DNA of 64,000 nucleotides from Clostridioides difficile CD160 (GCF_000449425.2 NZ_AVHW01000053.1:1-64000); one strand, 5' to 3'; shown: positions 14,778-24,746, numbered from the stretch's first letter. The notes: a model not told the origin generated them from the sequence alone. A program made the numbers and translations.

Positions 14778-15962
14778 TTAAACTCTATAAGATTTTTTCA
14801 TCATCATAATCCAATTTGAAATTGTATCTAAAACCAGTTTGCTATTTCCACAGTTACAGTGGTTACTAGCTTGTTCTGTTTCTGTCATAAGACGGAATGT
14901 AAGTGAGCGAACATTGGTAAGTAAATCAATCTCTTTACTAACAGTTCTATAATCAATGAAATGATCTTGCGTTGCACCCAAAATCAAAATGTCTTGTGTT
15001 ATCTTTTTTGCAATAGGCTCTATTTGATAATCGTTGATTCTTTGAAAATACTCATAAGGTGTAGATGCTTCATATGCGTACATTCCATGATTTAACCCCC
15101 ATACTACCAGACTATCACCACGCTTCATTTTTTGTTTTATTATGAAATTGATTAGCCATTTTGTTTTAAATTTTAGCAGTAAGCGAAGTAGTTTTTGCAT
15201 TTTTATTGGTTGCGATCCAAGTATTACGTCTAAGAAATTGGGGAATACAGACCAAGCCACCACTCGCTCAATTCGTTTTTCAAAGGCTGCTGCTCGTGGA
15301 GCAAGAAAACCTTCCAAGGAAGCACCTACGATGGTTACATTATCTAAATGAAAGTAGTCTAAAATTGCTTTTACAGGACGTTCCCATTGATAAGTAAAGT
15401 GTTTTTCCTGTAAACGCATCATGCCACCTTGACCAGGTCCCTCAAAAAGATAAACATCAAATCCCTGTGATACAAGATAAAGCATCGGAAAAAAGAATTC
15501 TTCAAAGTAAGAATCATTTCCACCATGAAGCAATATAATGTCCTTTTTCTCTCCCTGTGCTTTTGCATACATCACAGGTAGGGTGATATTTTCATATGGC
15601 ACATGAAAAATCTGTATAGTTCCATTTGAGAAATATTCAGAGTAGTATTCGTAAAATAGAGTAGTCGATTTTTTGTAGGATTCTATTTTATCAGGGTCGT
15701 CATCGTACATAAAAAATTCACTCATACGATAGTAAGCAATGGCATTTTCTATGCGTTCATCTTGTTCGGCTTCTTGAGCCAGATATATAAGTTCTATTTT
15801 CCAACTTTCGCTATCGACAATTTTAGAAGCGACTTTTTGTATATCTTCCAAGCGACCTCCGCCCCACATAATAACTCTGTTTAACTGAAAATTAAAATTG
15901 GCGTTTGTATTAAGGGAATATAAGCCTTTATTAAAAGAAATTTTATTTGTTTTCAATGTCAT
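14778..15962 (-). CDS. Alpha/beta fold hydrolase
   Basis: A 394-residue serine hydrolase. The oxyanion segment IILLHGGNDSYFEE, nucleophile elbow GASLEG (Ser in the GxSxG position), an Asp in LGATQDHFIDYRT and a late His in EQASNHCNCGN outline the catalytic triad. The long N-terminal helical extension (1-150) is as in the 2,6-dihydropseudooxynicotine hydrolase/esterase-type group. ATG 15962 follows AGGAGTG, so the longer frame to 16016 is not needed. It lies 70 bp after an AraC-type gene on the same strand, and both look richer in GC than the neighbours, suggesting they arrived together. The substrate is unknown. Confidence 0.8.
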   Translation of the reverse strand: MTLKTNKISFNKGLYSLNTNANFNFQLNRVIMWGGGRLEDIQKVASKIVDSESWKIELIYLAQEAEQDERIENAIAYYRMSEFFMYDDDPDKIESYKKSTTLFYEYYSEYFSNGTIQIFHVPYENITLPVMYAKAQGEKKDIILLHGGNDSYFEEFFFPMLYLVSQGFDVYLFEGPGQGGMMRLQEKHFTYQWERPVKAILDYFHLDNVTIVGASLEGFLAPRAAAFEKRIERVVAWSVFPNFLDVILGSQPIKMQKLLRLLLKFKTKWLINFIIKQKMKRGDSLVVWGLNHGMYAYEASTPYEYFQRINDYQIEPIAKKITQDILILGATQDHFIDYRTVSKEIDLLTNVRSLTFRLMTETEQASNHCNCGNSKLVLDTISNWIMMMKKSYRV

Positions 15963-16031
15963 CACTCCTAAAAATATAATGCATAGGGATAAAGAGTAAT
16001 ATTTATCCCTATGCATTTATTGTAACAAACA

Positions 16032-16823
16032 TTAGAAATATTGACTTTCAAATAGACGATATTGAGAGAAAAAATATATTCTACATTTTCCTGTAATTTC
16101 ACTTGCAGCAATGCCAAGATATTTTTTGCTGGAAGCTGAAAAATGAGAGGGAGAACTAAAACCTGCATCCATAGCAGCTGAGGTAATATCACCACTTTTT
16201 AATAATAACTCATAAGCCTTGCGAAGTTTTGATAAAGCCAAATAACTGTTTAGTGATATTCCCATTTGTTCTTTGAAAAGATGAGAAAACCGGCTTTTGG
16301 ACAATTTTATTTCAGCACATATCTCAAAAAAGCTTTGATTATCAATGTGTGTGGACTTTAGAATATGATTCAATGCCCATTGTATTCTACTGTCTGTAAG
16401 AGATGAACTATGATAATTTAAATTCAATAGATGGAAAACTTGATTTGAAAAGTCAATATAGCTTTGGGGAAATCCCTTTGCCTGACAAGTGATATAAATT
16501 TTTTGTATTTGTTCAACTATGAGATTGTCTATAACGAAAAAAGGATAGCCTAGTAATTGATGTTGATTAAGATTTTGAGATAGCATGCTTGTGTCATCTA
16601 TCAAGAAAACCAACATTTTGTTATCTTTACTTGACACTGTATGTGCGACATTGGAATCTATAATAATCCCCTTACATTGTAATTCCTCGCCATTATCAAA
16701 CATCACAGACAAGTTTCCAGATTGTGATATAATAATATGTTTTGCAAAGTGTTGATGAATAGTTGGTTGCTTATATTCTGTATCTAAAAATATATGGTCA
16801 ATCATTACACAAATCGTAGTCAT
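16032..16823 (-). CDS. AraC family transcriptional regulator
   Basis: A 263-residue regulator with an N-terminal cupin-like sensing half (about 1-150, with QHFAKHIIISQSGN) and a C-terminal pair of helix-turn-helix motifs (about 165-250: FFEICAEIKLSKSRFSHLFK, then DAGFSSPSHFSASSKKYLGI). ATG 16823 follows GAGGAG, whereas the TTG at 16832 overlaps that site. It is upstream of and co-directional with the alpha/beta hydrolase gene, its probable target. Codon and base usage look less AT-rich than the flanks, consistent with lateral acquisition. Confidence 0.87.
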   Translation of the reverse strand: MTTICVMIDHIFLDTEYKQPTIHQHFAKHIIISQSGNLSVMFDNGEELQCKGIIIDSNVAHTVSSKDNKMLVFLIDDTSMLSQNLNQHQLLGYPFFVIDNLIVEQIQKIYITCQAKGFPQSYIDFSNQVFHLLNLNYHSSSLTDSRIQWALNHILKSTHIDNQSFFEICAEIKLSKSRFSHLFKEQMGISLNSYLALSKLRKAYELLLKSGDITSAAMDAGFSSPSHFSASSKKYLGIAASEITGKCRIYFFSQYRLFESQYF

Positions 16824-16832
16824 AGCGGTCAA

Positions 16833-17132
16833 CTCCTCGTTTATAGGTTAGCATATTATACAGTTTTTAACAAGAAAGCCTAGTAATTGTATTTTTTGAC
16901 ACTGTAAATTATTACACAATATTGTTATACATATAGAATTTAATAGGTTATGCACAAAGGGTGTAAAACGACTTTCAAATGTGATATAAGGAGAAATAAC
17001 ACCATTTTAGAGGATATTCAAGAGCCTTATTTTATGTAATAAAAAATAAAAAACTCCATTAAGAATTAAAGTATTTATAAATAGTTTTATTTTTACTATA
17101 ATTCATGATGGAGTTTTTTTGAAATTAAAATA
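16833..17132. terminator. Intergenic region with pdaA-side terminator
   Basis: The right part holds a long imperfect hairpin: AAAACTCCATTAAGAATTAA (17050-17069) against a segment ending AATTCATGATGGAGTTTTTT (17100-17119), with T-runs on both sides, just after the pdaA stop on the minus strand. The left part carries the AraC promoter. No gene is seen. Confidence 0.55.
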
Positions 17133-17957
17133 TTATTTTTTATTACTTAGATAATCAAGCGTTTTAAGTTTATAACCTTCTTTTTCCCAATGTGTAAGTA
17201 CTTCATCCAATATTTCAGTGTTTGTTGATGAATTTGGATGTAATAGAACTATTGCACCAGGATGTGTTCTTGAATAAATTTTGTTTTTAGCAAATTCATG
17301 AGTAGGCTGTTTCTTTTCATACCAATCTACATAAGCAAAACTCCAAAATATAGATTTATATCCTAAATCTTTTGTGTATTTCAAAGACTGTTCACTAAAT
17401 TTTCCCATAGGTGGTCTAAAGTACTTAGGCATTTCTTTTCCAGTAACATCTTTGTATGCCTTTTCTACACTTGTAATTTCTTCTTTGAATTTTTCAAAAT
17501 CTGTAATACCTGCCATTGATGGATGACTTTTTGAGTGATTACAAACTAAATGACCTTCTTTTTCCATACGTTTTATCAAATCTGGATTGCTTTTTATATA
17601 ACTTTCAACTACGAAAAACTGTGCTTTAGCATTGTGTTTTTTCAGTGTATCTAATAATTTTGGAGTATTTCCACTTTCATATCCAGCATCAAATGATAGA
17701 TATATAACTTTTTCATTAGGATTTCCTACATAATAAGAATCATATTTTTTAAAAAAATTTGCTTCTTTTATAGGAGATGGCTGTTTACCATCCTCTCTAG
17801 GATTAAAATACCAATCGTATTCATGGGTATCAAGTGTTGGGCTAGAGATTTGAGTTTTTGTTTTGTCTAATGATTTAAAGTTTATACTAGCAATTCCCAA
17901 AAGTATTAGAGCAAATGTTCCAATTAAAATGTATTTTTTTAGGCTATCTTTTTTCAC
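17133..17957 (-). CDS. pdaA: Delta-lactam-type polysaccharide deacetylase
   Basis: A 274-residue membrane-anchored NodB-domain protein of the PdaA type, which removes the acetyl group from muramic acid during muramic-delta-lactam formation in spore cortex. One N-terminal transmembrane helix (about 9-26) is followed by the PdaA-specific entry region YDWYFNPREDGKQP, then NodB motifs: SFDAGYESGNT, HSKSHPSM, RPPMGKFSE and a late VLLHPNS. Location outside the membrane is expected. It is divergent from dinG across 220 bp. C. difficile has more than one PdaA homologue; position next to DinG and CotE suggests PdaA1, but that is from memory of gene order. Confidence 0.85.
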   Translation of the reverse strand: MKKDSLKKYILIGTFALILLGIASINFKSLDKTKTQISSPTLDTHEYDWYFNPREDGKQPSPIKEANFFKKYDSYYVGNPNEKVIYLSFDAGYESGNTPKLLDTLKKHNAKAQFFVVESYIKSNPDLIKRMEKEGHLVCNHSKSHPSMAGITDFEKFKEEITSVEKAYKDVTGKEMPKYFRPPMGKFSEQSLKYTKDLGYKSIFWSFAYVDWYEKKQPTHEFAKNKIYSRTHPGAIVLLHPNSSTNTEILDEVLTHWEKEGYKLKTLDYLSNKK

Positions 17958-18179
17958 AATTTCACCTCTTATTTAAAATTTCAAGTGTCTTTCTTACAAT
18001 ATAGTTTGAATATTTATAGTTAAAAATATTCATATATACAGATAATAAATTAAAGAAATTTGTTGTAAGATATATAAAATTAATATTAATTATATTAAAT
18101 AAAGTACATATAAATGATAAAATATAAAGAGCAATCATTGTATATAAGTTAGACTTGTTTAACTTGAAGGGATATAAAA

Positions 18180-21100
18180 ATGGATAATATAATAAGTGTA
18201 TTGAATAATGTTGTTTTTTTAGATATAGAAATTAGTGGATTAGATTATCTAAATTCAGAAATTTTAGAAGTTGGAGCTGTTAAGGTTAAAGATTGGAAGA
18301 TAGATACATATCAATCATTAATAAAAAATAAGTATGATGTACCTATAGAAGTATTTTCACTATGTAGTAATTTAAATAAAAGTGATTTAGAAACAGCTTA
18401 TGAGATAGAAAAAGTCGAAGATAGACTTATAAATTTTGTAGAAGATAGCGTGATTATATGTCATGATTTAAGCTTGAAAAGAAAGTGTTTTGAGTATCAT
18501 ATGCCAAAGTTAAAAAATAAATTTATTGATTTAATTGAATTGGCAGTTATTTTAGAACCATATCATAAAGAGTATAGCTTGGAGTATTTAAAAAATAATT
18601 TGACCAACTATGATTATAAAGTAAAAAATAGAGCGTTGTCAGATGCAATTGATATCGTAAATATTGTAAATTGTCTTCTGGTAAGATTTAATAATTATGA
18701 AAAAACTACTCTAGAACCATTGAGTTTTAAAATAAATTCTTATCTTAAGAAGTTTAATCTTTTAACATGGGAATGGAGCAAATTTTTAGAAGAGGCAAAC
18801 TATGATTTATCAGATAATATAAATATAAAAAAAGAATATAAAGAATTTAACTCAAAGGAAGAGAAGAAAAAAGAAAGAGAAACCTTAAAAATTTTAAATG
18901 AGGAAGAAAAAAATTATGAAGAATTATTAAAATACAAAACCATATGGGAGAATAAAGAAGGATTTACATATGAGTATAGATCAGGTCAGTATGAGCTTAC
19001 CAAAACAATAAGAGCGTTGTTTAGAAATAATGAAGATGAAGAAAAAATTGCATGTATAGAAGCGCCAACTGGTATAGGTAAAAGTGTAGGATATTTATTA
19101 CCTGCGATATTAGAAGCTAGAATTAATAAAAAAAGGTTGTTAATTTCTACTGATACAAAGGAATTACAGATACAATTAATAAATAAAGATATTCCAAATG
19201 TGTTAGATTCTTTAGGTCTAAATGGAAAAGTAAGTTATGGATATATAAAAGGAAAAAATAACTATATTTGCATAGATAGACTGGAAGCATATATAGCAGA
19301 CTATGAGTCTCAAGAACCTACTAAGGGAGAAATATTATCTTTAATATTTTTAGAGAGATTAGTTGAAGGTGGTAAACATGGAGATATAGAAGAAATAAAT
19401 TATTGGGTGTTGGATAATTTTAAGGAAATAAATGTACACTTAAGAAATATAAGTTGTGACCCAAATATGTGTAGACCTAAAAAGTGTAAAAAAGATTGCC
19501 TATATAAGAAAAGGACAGAAGAATTGAAAGAAGAACATATAACAGTAGTAAACCATTCTTTATTAGCTAAATGGCCATATAAAGATGAAAAACCTCTAGA
19601 ACATATAATAGTAGATGAAGCACATAATTTGACTGAAAAGGGATATGATTTCTTTTCAAGCATTATAAATTCAAAGTCTTTAAGATATTTATTGCAAGAA
19701 ATTTATCCATATGAATTCATTCAAGATAGTAGCTTCATATATAAAAAATATAGTAAAAATATGAGAAAAATAAAGGCTTTTGATAAATTTTATCATATAT
19801 TAAAAATTGAAAGAAAAGATAAACAAAAAATTGCTAGAAGTATAAATCTTATTCTTGAAGAGATAGATTCAATATTAGACTTTGGTAGCTGTAATGAATA
19901 TAATAGTGTAAGCAATTATAATTTAAGATGGGAATTAAATCTGCAAATAGATGAAATTGTGGGAAAACTAAAAAAAGATGGCATAGATACTGAAATAAGT
20001 TATAGATTGTATAGTGAAAAGATAAAATCAAGTTGTGAAAAAATAATAAAAAATTTAGTTGTAATAATAATAACAATTTATAGAAATATTGATGATGATA
20101 ATATAGATAAAGAAACCGACATATATAAATTTGGAAAAGCAAAGGCTAGAGACTTAGAGGATATAAAAATTATATTTGAAATATTTTTAGAATATGATGA
20201 AAAGGATGATTATGCAAGGATAGTTGAAATTGATAAAAGTTATAATGATTTTGAATTTAGAGTAGTTCCATTAAAAATAGCAGATTTATTTGAAGAAAAT
20301 ATTTTATCTCAATTAGAAAAAGGAATATTTTTATCTGCAACCTTGAGTTTATCTGAAAATATGTCTTATTTTAAAAATACATTAGGAATAGATAGGGTTA
20401 AGAATGTAGAAAAGATTATAGAGCCAATTTTTGATTATAAAAATATGGTATCTGTAGTTGCTTTCTCTGATATATGTGAGTATAGAAATACTGAATTTCC
20501 AAATGAAATGAGTAAAATTATATCTAATATATCACAAATTACAGAAGGTCATACACTAGCTCTTTTTAATAGTAAAGACAGACAAGAAAAGACTTATGAA
20601 ATATTGAAAAAATATTTACATGGTTTTAATTTAGAAATTTATGCTGATAAAAAGGGTATTAGACATCTTAATGATTTGAATCGAAAGTGTGTAGTACTTG
20701 GTTCAAAAGGATGTTTTGAGGGTGTAGATATTCCAGGAGATGGTTTGGTTTGTGTAACTTTAGACAAGCTTCCAAATCTAAATCCCAAAGACCCTTTGTA
20801 TTTTACTATAATGAAGAAGTATAATATAGATTACTACACCATAAATTACCCTCAAATGACTATAAAAGTAAAACAAGCTATGGGAAGAATCTTAAGAAGT
20901 AAATATGACTATGGATGTTTTGTGATTTTTGATGTAGGAACTAATATAAGTGTACTGAAGAGATTGGAGAAAGATTTGCATGGTTGTAAAATTTCAAAGA
21001 TGAATAGTAATGAATTTTACACTTATGTAAAGCAACATTTAAATAAATCTAGAAGCTTGATACTAAAATCTGTTATATTTGATACTGTAAAAGCGTTAAA

Positions 21101-21299
21101 TGTCGATGATAGAATAGATAATAATGATGTTGATAAGGATATCATAAGAAAAGACATGAATGAAAATATAAGACAAAGAGCTGTAAAAGGAGAAGTGTAT
21201 TATATAGATATTATAAACAAAGATATGAAAGTAAAGTATTTTGATAAGAACTATCTGATAAATTTAGACATATTTATGAGAGAAGAACATAAAAACTAA
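18180..21299 (+). CDS. dinG: DinG-type helicase with N-terminal exonuclease domain
   Basis: A 1039-residue XPD/DinG-like superfamily 2 helicase fused to a DEDD-type 3'-5' exonuclease-like domain, the arrangement usual in Firmicutes. N-terminal exonuclease motifs: FLDIEISGLDYLNSEILEVG and a later SDAIDIVNIV. Helicase: Walker A APTGIGKSVGYLLPA, DEAH box in IIVDEAHNL, and motif VI QAMGRILRS. Cysteines in CDPNMCRPKKCKKDC between motifs I and II fit an Fe-S cluster site, as in XPD-type helicases. In the exonuclease domain DIEIS replaces the usual DxExT. The role is DNA repair and removal of unusual structures. It is followed after 17 bp by an RNase H gene. Confidence 0.92.
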   Translation: MDNIISVLNNVVFLDIEISGLDYLNSEILEVGAVKVKDWKIDTYQSLIKNKYDVPIEVFSLCSNLNKSDLETAYEIEKVEDRLINFVEDSVIICHDLSLKRKCFEYHMPKLKNKFIDLIELAVILEPYHKEYSLEYLKNNLTNYDYKVKNRALSDAIDIVNIVNCLLVRFNNYEKTTLEPLSFKINSYLKKFNLLTWEWSKFLEEANYDLSDNINIKKEYKEFNSKEEKKKERETLKILNEEEKNYEELLKYKTIWENKEGFTYEYRSGQYELTKTIRALFRNNEDEEKIACIEAPTGIGKSVGYLLPAILEARINKKRLLISTDTKELQIQLINKDIPNVLDSLGLNGKVSYGYIKGKNNYICIDRLEAYIADYESQEPTKGEILSLIFLERLVEGGKHGDIEEINYWVLDNFKEINVHLRNISCDPNMCRPKKCKKDCLYKKRTEELKEEHITVVNHSLLAKWPYKDEKPLEHIIVDEAHNLTEKGYDFFSSIINSKSLRYLLQEIYPYEFIQDSSFIYKKYSKNMRKIKAFDKFYHILKIERKDKQKIARSINLILEEIDSILDFGSCNEYNSVSNYNLRWELNLQIDEIVGKLKKDGIDTEISYRLYSEKIKSSCEKIIKNLVVIIITIYRNIDDDNIDKETDIYKFGKAKARDLEDIKIIFEIFLEYDEKDDYARIVEIDKSYNDFEFRVVPLKIADLFEENILSQLEKGIFLSATLSLSENMSYFKNTLGIDRVKNVEKIIEPIFDYKNMVSVVAFSDICEYRNTEFPNEMSKIISNISQITEGHTLALFNSKDRQEKTYEILKKYLHGFNLEIYADKKGIRHLNDLNRKCVVLGSKGCFEGVDIPGDGLVCVTLDKLPNLNPKDPLYFTIMKKYNIDYYTINYPQMTIKVKQAMGRILRSKYDYGCFVIFDVGTNISVLKRLEKDLHGCKISKMNSNEFYTYVKQHLNKSRSLILKSVIFDTVKALNVDDRIDNNDVDKDIIRKDMNENIRQRAVKGEVYYIDIINKDMKVKYFDKNYLINLDIFMREEHKN

Positions 21300-21316
21300 G
21301 GGTGGGAGTGATATAT

Positions 21317-21916
21317 TTGGCAAAACAGAAGTTTTATGCTGTAAAAAAGGGTAAAAGTATAGGCGTATATAATACATGGGATGAGTGCAAAAAACAGGTG
21401 AATGGATTTTCAGGAGCTGAATACAAGAGTTTTCCTACTTTACAAGAAGCAAAAGAGTATATTTATGGGTCAGAAAAATTGAACTTTAAAGAAGATGAAG
21501 AAGTTATAGAAGCATATGTAGATGGAAGCTATGAACATTCAATAAAGATGTATGGTTCTGGTGTTGTGATTTTAAAAAATAATGAAGTTATAAAAACATA
21601 TAGTGAAAAAGGAAAAGAGGAAACTCTTGTAGGAATGAGAAACGTAGCTGGAGAAATAGAGGCTTCTAAAATTGCAATGCAATACTGTATTGAGAATAAT
21701 ATTCAAAACCTGATTTTATATTTTGACTATGAAGGTATTGAAAAGTGGTGTACTGGAGTTTGGAAAACAAATAAAGAAGGAACTATAGCATATAAAAATT
21801 TTTATGACAGTATTAAAAATAAATTAAATGTGAAATTTACAAAGGTTAAAGCTCACTCTGGAAATAAATATAATGAAGAAGCTGATAAATTAGCAAAAAA
21901 AGCTATTGGTGTATAA
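21317..21916 (+). CDS. Ribonuclease H with viroplasmin N-terminal domain
   Basis: A 199-residue RNase HI. Residues 1-45 are the small caulimovirus-viroplasmin/RNA-DNA-binding domain (KQKFYAVKKGKSIGVYNTW). The catalytic domain follows: Asp in EAYVDGSYEHS, Glu in GEIEASKIAMQ, Asp in LILYFDYEGIEKW and the C-terminal KVKAHSGNKYNEEADKLAKKA. It degrades RNA in RNA-DNA hybrids. TTG 21317 follows GGGAGTG at proper spacing; the GTG at 21302 lies before that site. It is probably in one operon with dinG (17-bp gap), linking two R-loop/repair functions. Confidence 0.9.
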   Translation: MAKQKFYAVKKGKSIGVYNTWDECKKQVNGFSGAEYKSFPTLQEAKEYIYGSEKLNFKEDEEVIEAYVDGSYEHSIKMYGSGVVILKNNEVIKTYSEKGKEETLVGMRNVAGEIEASKIAMQYCIENNIQNLILYFDYEGIEKWCTGVWKTNKEGTIAYKNFYDSIKNKLNVKFTKVKAHSGNKYNEEADKLAKKAIGV

Positions 21917-21925
21917 CAAAAAATT

Positions 21926-21967
21926 GTTGATATATAGTAAGTTGTTAGTTGATATATAGTAAGTTGT
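21926..21967 (+). repeat. Tandem 20-bp direct repeat
   Basis: GTTGATATATAGTAAGTTGT occurs at 21926-21945 and again at 21948-21967, separated by two bases, just after the RNase H stop. It is a local duplication with no evident function. Confidence 0.8.
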
Positions 21968-22003
21968 CATAAGTATAGATTTAAATTCTTAAGTTATAAT
22001 TAA

Positions 22004-22107
22004 AAAAGCAGAATTGTATTATAGCAAAATAAGCATCTAATTTATAAATAATCAATAGTATTATTAATTAGATATAGTTTATTTAATATAATACAATCTG
22101 CTTCTTT
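22004..22107. terminator. Bidirectional terminator between convergent rnh and cotE genes
   Basis: A long inverted repeat: AAGCAGAATTGTATTAT at the left pairs with ATAATACAATCTGCTT at the right, with further AT pairing inside (ATCTAATT / AATTAGAT). A-runs and T-runs border both sides. Confidence 0.65.
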
Positions 22108-22141
22108 CATACAATAAAACTATAAAATTTCTTACATTCTG

Positions 22142-24232
22142 TTAGAATTGACCATATATACCTTCAAGTTCTTCCTTTAATACCTCAGGGTCATTTATAC
22201 CAATTGACATAGTTCTAGCCAATATATTTGCTTGGTCATAAGTTGATGTCCATGAAAATACACCACCTAGACAATTTCTGAGAACATATTGAGTTTTTAG
22301 GAAGATGGATAAGGAATCATCATAGGACATTGCAAACTCTCCATCCCTAACTAAATATGGAACTTGAGCAACATTATCAAATCTATATTCATACCCGTTT
22401 TTATTTATATAATCTCTTCTAAGTTCATCATAAGTTCTTGTTATAGTAGCACCTAATCTTCCGTAAAATGGTATGCCAAGAAGTATTTTTTCAGAAGGCA
22501 TTCCAGCATTTTCAAGATTTCTTACCATTATATCAACGCTATATCCTGGTAAAGATAAATCAGATTCAAAAAGATTTGCTTGATGTTTTCTACCATTTGG
22601 ACCTGTCTCACCTGCTGTAAAATCATAACTCATAAGATTAAAATAATCTATTATTGGTGCTATTTTATCTATTTCAGCACTTGAATTTATATATCCTCTA
22701 TCTCCTGTTCCAGCCACACTAAGCCATTTTTCATCTCCTATAACATCTCTTATGGCTGTCAATAAAAGTGTAAAGTTTTCTCTATCCTGAGGTCTTGATA
22801 CTATTCCAGATGCACTACTTCCAGGATATTCCCAGTCTATATCAACTCCGTCTAAAGCATATTCATTTATCATCTGATTAACCTGTCTTGCAAAATTATA
22901 TCTAGATGTAGGAGTTAATGCTGCATCAGAGAAGCCCTCAGCTCCCCAACCTCCGATAGCTACAATTACTTTTAAGCTAGGTTTTTCACCTTTAAGAGCA
23001 AGTAATTGATTTAAAAATCTAGGATAAGGAATAAATAAATTGCCAGACTGGTCTATCTCTGCAAAGGCAAAGATAACTGCATCCAATAGTTGAGCATCTA
23101 CATTAGTCGGATTACCAAGAACATATTCTGCCACAATTGGACTTATATCTGGACAATTTGCATTTTCAACTATTGGATTGTATGGGTCTGTTATTTGTGG
23201 TCTAGCTAATTTTTTTGAATCTTTCAAAGTCTTCATAGCTATTTTTTTAGTATTTTTTTCACTAGTATAATCATAGTTTTTATAATTTTGTTTATAGAAA
23301 TCTTCATAACTACTATCTTCTTTATCGTAGTTATAATTTATTGCATCACAAGATTTATCTTTAAGTTTGCTTTGTTTAGAGTTAGAAGTTTTATTGGTAT
23401 TTTTAGTGTGCTTCTGTTCACAGTTACAATCTTTTTTAATATCATTGTTGTGATTTTCTTTACAATCATGAGTTTTATTCATATAGTCAGTATTTTTATT
23501 CTCGCAATCAGATTTATTTTCAATGTTTTTAGTATGTTCTGTATTCCAGCTACAATTATTATCAATCTTCTTATTTAATTCTTCGTCATTATAATTATCT
23601 GGTACAAAACATAAGTACCAGTCCATACAGGAATATTTCTTATTACAGCTGTTAACCCTATTTTTTAATTCTTTATAGTTTTTAGGATATGGTAGAATCA
23701 CTGGCATACCAGGAAACCAGTTTGCAGGCGTAACGATGTTGTCTCTATCACTAGTTTGAAGAGCATCTACTATTCTAAGTATTTCTGGGATATTTCTTCC
23801 TGTAGTCAGTGGATAATAAAGAATCGTTCTTAAAATTTGATTATTATCTATAATAAATACAGAACGAACAGTTGATGTATCACTCATTGGTTTTGATATC
23901 ATACCATATAATTTTGCAATTCTCATATCTCTGTCTTCTATAATAGGAAATGGTATTTCTACACCTGTAAGTAAAGAGATATTGTACATCCAAGCAAGAT
24001 GTGAACTATTGCTATCAACGCTTAGACCAATTAATTCCGTATTTCTTTTTTTAAATTCGTCATAATATTTAGCAAAACACAAAAATTCTGTAGTACAAAC
24101 TGGTGTAAAATCACCAGGATGTGAAAATAAAACAATCCAATTACCTTTATAATCAGAGAGTCTAATAGGGCCGTTTGTTGTATTGGCTTTAAAATCAGGA
24201 GCCTTTGATCCTAAACTTGGCAAATTTGGCAT
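22142..24232 (-). CDS. cotE: Spore coat protein CotE, peroxiredoxin-chitinase fusion
   Basis: A 696-residue bifunctional protein known in C. difficile as an outer spore coat component. The N-terminus (1-180) is a 1-Cys-type peroxiredoxin with peroxidatic Cys46 in PGDFTPVCTTEF. A low-complexity Asn/Lys/Cys-rich linker follows (about 215-340). The C-terminus (about 350-690) is a GH18 chitinase with catalytic motif DGVDIDWEYPG, plus LMSYDF and a late GGVFSWT. Mucin binding and degradation have been reported for this protein. ATG 24232 follows GAGGGG; the GTG at 24241 is too close. Transcription is expected late in the mother cell; I did not verify a sigma-K promoter. The Cys-rich linker may allow cross-linking. 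Confidence 0.95.
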   Translation of the reverse strand: MPNLPSLGSKAPDFKANTTNGPIRLSDYKGNWIVLFSHPGDFTPVCTTEFLCFAKYYDEFKKRNTELIGLSVDSNSSHLAWMYNISLLTGVEIPFPIIEDRDMRIAKLYGMISKPMSDTSTVRSVFIIDNNQILRTILYYPLTTGRNIPEILRIVDALQTSDRDNIVTPANWFPGMPVILPYPKNYKELKNRVNSCNKKYSCMDWYLCFVPDNYNDEELNKKIDNNCSWNTEHTKNIENKSDCENKNTDYMNKTHDCKENHNNDIKKDCNCEQKHTKNTNKTSNSKQSKLKDKSCDAINYNYDKEDSSYEDFYKQNYKNYDYTSEKNTKKIAMKTLKDSKKLARPQITDPYNPIVENANCPDISPIVAEYVLGNPTNVDAQLLDAVIFAFAEIDQSGNLFIPYPRFLNQLLALKGEKPSLKVIVAIGGWGAEGFSDAALTPTSRYNFARQVNQMINEYALDGVDIDWEYPGSSASGIVSRPQDRENFTLLLTAIRDVIGDEKWLSVAGTGDRGYINSSAEIDKIAPIIDYFNLMSYDFTAGETGPNGRKHQANLFESDLSLPGYSVDIMVRNLENAGMPSEKILLGIPFYGRLGATITRTYDELRRDYINKNGYEYRFDNVAQVPYLVRDGEFAMSYDDSLSIFLKTQYVLRNCLGGVFSWTSTYDQANILARTMSIGINDPEVLKEELEGIYGQF

Positions 24233-24464
24233 GTAAATCACCCCTCAATAAATTATCATTTATTTTATTCTATTAATTAATAGAGATTAGTGTTACTACT
24301 TTATTAAAAATTAAGGAATCCTAATGTCAAAAAAAGATATTTATTAAAAACATTTAATATTTTCCTAACATAAATGACAATAGTAATTGCTATTTTTTTA
24401 CTAATTTGGTATAGTAATGGATAAGGGGTAGTGTCAATATTAGCGATTATACGAGGTGATTGAA

Positions 24465-24746
24465 TTGAAAAAAATTCTAAGAATTTTAGTTATCTCCATG
24501 ATGATATGTTTTGCAATGACTTTTGCATTAGTATTAATAAATTCAGTTATGGGAGTACATATAGGATTGGATTATTACTTTTTGATGGGAAGTGTACTTA
24601 CAGTTTGTTTAACAACTGGAATTGTTTTATGCAATGCTAGAAAAATATTTGATAATAAAACTATACATAAAACAAGAATGAAAAATGTCAATGCTAATAA
24701 AAAACAGAAAAGTCATTCTAGAGATATAAACAGAAAGATATCATAA
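24465..24746 (+). CDS. Small membrane protein with two helices
   Basis: A 93-residue protein with hydrophobic segments at about 5-25 and 38-60 and a basic, Lys/Asn-rich C-terminal tail. The TTG start at 24465 follows GAGGTG; the GTG at 24456 is part of that site. It is divergent from cotE. I do not recognise a family. The basic tail may face the cytoplasm or bind nucleic acid or phospholipid. A terminator follows at 24795. Confidence 0.65.
   Translation: MKKILRILVISMMICFAMTFALVLINSVMGVHIGLDYYFLMGSVLTVCLTTGIVLCNARKIFDNKTIHKTRMKNVNANKKQKSHSRDINRKIS

Noticed and set aside
23288-23578. Plus-strand hydrophobic ORF of 96 codons
   Set aside because: It is the reverse of the Asn/Lys-rich linker of cotE and has no ribosome binding site.
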